The notes under the pieces are model-generated. The model saw only the letters and a program-made list of their open reading frames with translations, was not told the DNA's origin and did no database searches. From Cellulomonas iranensis NBRC 101100 = JCM 18110 (GTDB lineage: Bacteria; Actinomycetota; Actinomycetes; Actinomycetales; Cellulomonadaceae), in assembly GCF_001552375.1 (NCBI RefSeq), contig NZ_BCRB01000037.1, forward strand, positions 1-34,727: a stretch of DNA of 34,727 nt. The letters run 5' to 3'. This document shows, one piece after another, positions 34,182-34,727 of the stretch (position 1 is the first letter of the stretch; every line of letters starts with the position of its first letter). The position numbers and the translations under genes were made by a program.

Positions 34182-34727
34182 TCAGCGCGCCGCCCACCCG
34201 GGCGCGAGTCCCGCGTCGAGCGCACCCCGCAGCAGGTGGGCCAGCCGGTAGCCGGGGTCGTCGGTGACGGCCCGCTCGACCAGGACGCCCGCTCGCGCGC
34301 CGTCGCCGCGCCACCAGGCGAGGAGCGCCAGCAACGTGGTCGCGGGCGCCTGCGCCCGTCGACGCCCGTGGGCGACGACACCCTCGAGCGCACGCTCGGC
34401 GGCACGGACCGCGTCGTCCGGCGCGCGGCCCGTCGCGGGGTCGACGAGGCGTCCCACGGCGGCACGGACCGCGTCGTCCTCGTCGCCGCCGTCGCGCGCG
34501 ACGGCACGCTCGGGGAGGTCACCCGTGCCCGGCAGCAGCGAGACGAGCACCGCGTCCCGGACGCGGCGGTCGACGAGGCCCGCCTCGACACGCCCGAGCA
34601 GCGCGGGCGGCAGGTCCGGCGCAGCACCTGGTTCGGCGAGCCGCCGCCAGGCCACGACCTGCTCGAGGCGCCACCGCGCGAGCGCCTCGGGGCCCGCCGC
34701 GGCCGCCTGCGCGCGTGCCGCCGCCCG
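34182..34727 (-). CDS. DUF4192 family protein, C-terminal part (runs off the window)
   Basis: The frame is open to the last base, so the N-terminal part is missing; the 180 or so visible residues are the C-terminal half. The closing segment LLALLAWWRGDGARAGVLVE...DDPGYRLAHLLRGALDAGL is the typical end of DUF4192 proteins, actinobacterial proteins of unknown function. The sequence is Ala/Arg/Asp-rich and helical. It contains a 20-residue spaced repeat (DDAVRAA twice), matched in DNA by an exact 23-bp duplication 60 bp apart. The gene sits near rpoD, as I recall for related genomes. Confidence 0.75.
   Translation of the reverse strand, partial: RAAARAQAAAAGPEALARWRLEQVVAWRRLAEPGAAPDLPPALLGRVEAGLVDRRVRDAVLVSLLPGTGDLPERAVARDGGDEDDAVRAAVGRLVDPATGRAPDDAVRAAERALEGVVAHGRRRAQAPATTLLALLAWWRGDGARAGVLVERAVTDDPGYRLAHLLRGALDAGLAPGWAAR
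34397..34479 (-). repeat. exact 23-bp direct repeat inside the DUF4192 gene
   Basis: 34397-34419 and 34457-34479 are identical (core GGCACGGACCGCGTCGTCC), exactly 60 bp apart, so the repeat is in frame and encodes DDAVRAA twice. Confidence 0.8.

Overview
This window reads as chromosomal DNA from a very GC-rich actinobacterium, most likely Cellulomonadaceae or a close relative. The inference rests on the GC content (about 70-80% in the lines I counted), frequent GTG starts, the layout primary sigma factor / response regulator / DUF7455 / topoisomerase IV ParE, a two-domain GNAT protein resembling mycothiol synthases, a GH10 xylanase, and an SOS box of the actinobacterial TCGAAC-N4-GTTCGA type. 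I see no rRNA, tRNA, CRISPR array, insertion sequence or prophage. The window cuts a gene at each end.

Layout. 1-1392: 3' part of a lanthionine-cyclase (LanC-like) gene with an intact zinc site. 1449-2073: a MntA/HepT (MNT/HEPN) toxin-antitoxin pair with lower GC than its surroundings. 2335-8781: the complete translesion mutasome imuA'-imuB-dnaE2 on the minus strand, with overlapping genes and a perfect LexA box in a complex promoter. 9056-11203: a cysteine-free ArsR-type regulator coupled to a SulP anion transporter. 11267-12685: a YbaK-like deacylase and a TrmH/SpoU rRNA or tRNA methyltransferase, convergent. 12761-17073: an MFS transporter, a signal-peptide-less GH10 xylanase and an SLC13/DASS transporter. 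17330-21807: a TetR regulator and a heterodimeric ABC exporter with one degenerate ATP site, with an operator inside the tetR promoter. 21899-25688: SPFH/band-7 protein, NfeD partner, lone ABC ATPase, double-GNAT acetyltransferase. 25758-28337: parE and a DUF7455 zinc-finger-like protein, divergent. 28434-31793: OmpR-type response regulator, an HPt-like protein lacking the usual phospho-histidine, a membrane GT2 glycosyltransferase and a divergent lipoprotein. 31881-34727: primary sigma factor rpoD, a universal stress protein and a DUF4192 protein running off the window.

The least familiar part is 28434-31793. A glycosyltransferase is translationally coupled (GTGA overlap) to an HPt-like protein whose canonical histidine position is leucine, and that gene overlaps the response regulator tail to tail by 60 bp. 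The mutasome promoter is the other point of interest. The LexA box lies just downstream of a good -35/-10 pair, a separate perfect 7-bp inverted repeat covers the -35, and a sequence resembling the PafBC (LexA-independent DNA damage) promoter motif overlaps both. Several genes appear to be leaderless, with TANNNT -10 boxes 6-8 nt before the start codon.

All functional assignments come from reading motifs by eye. No database search or structure prediction was run.
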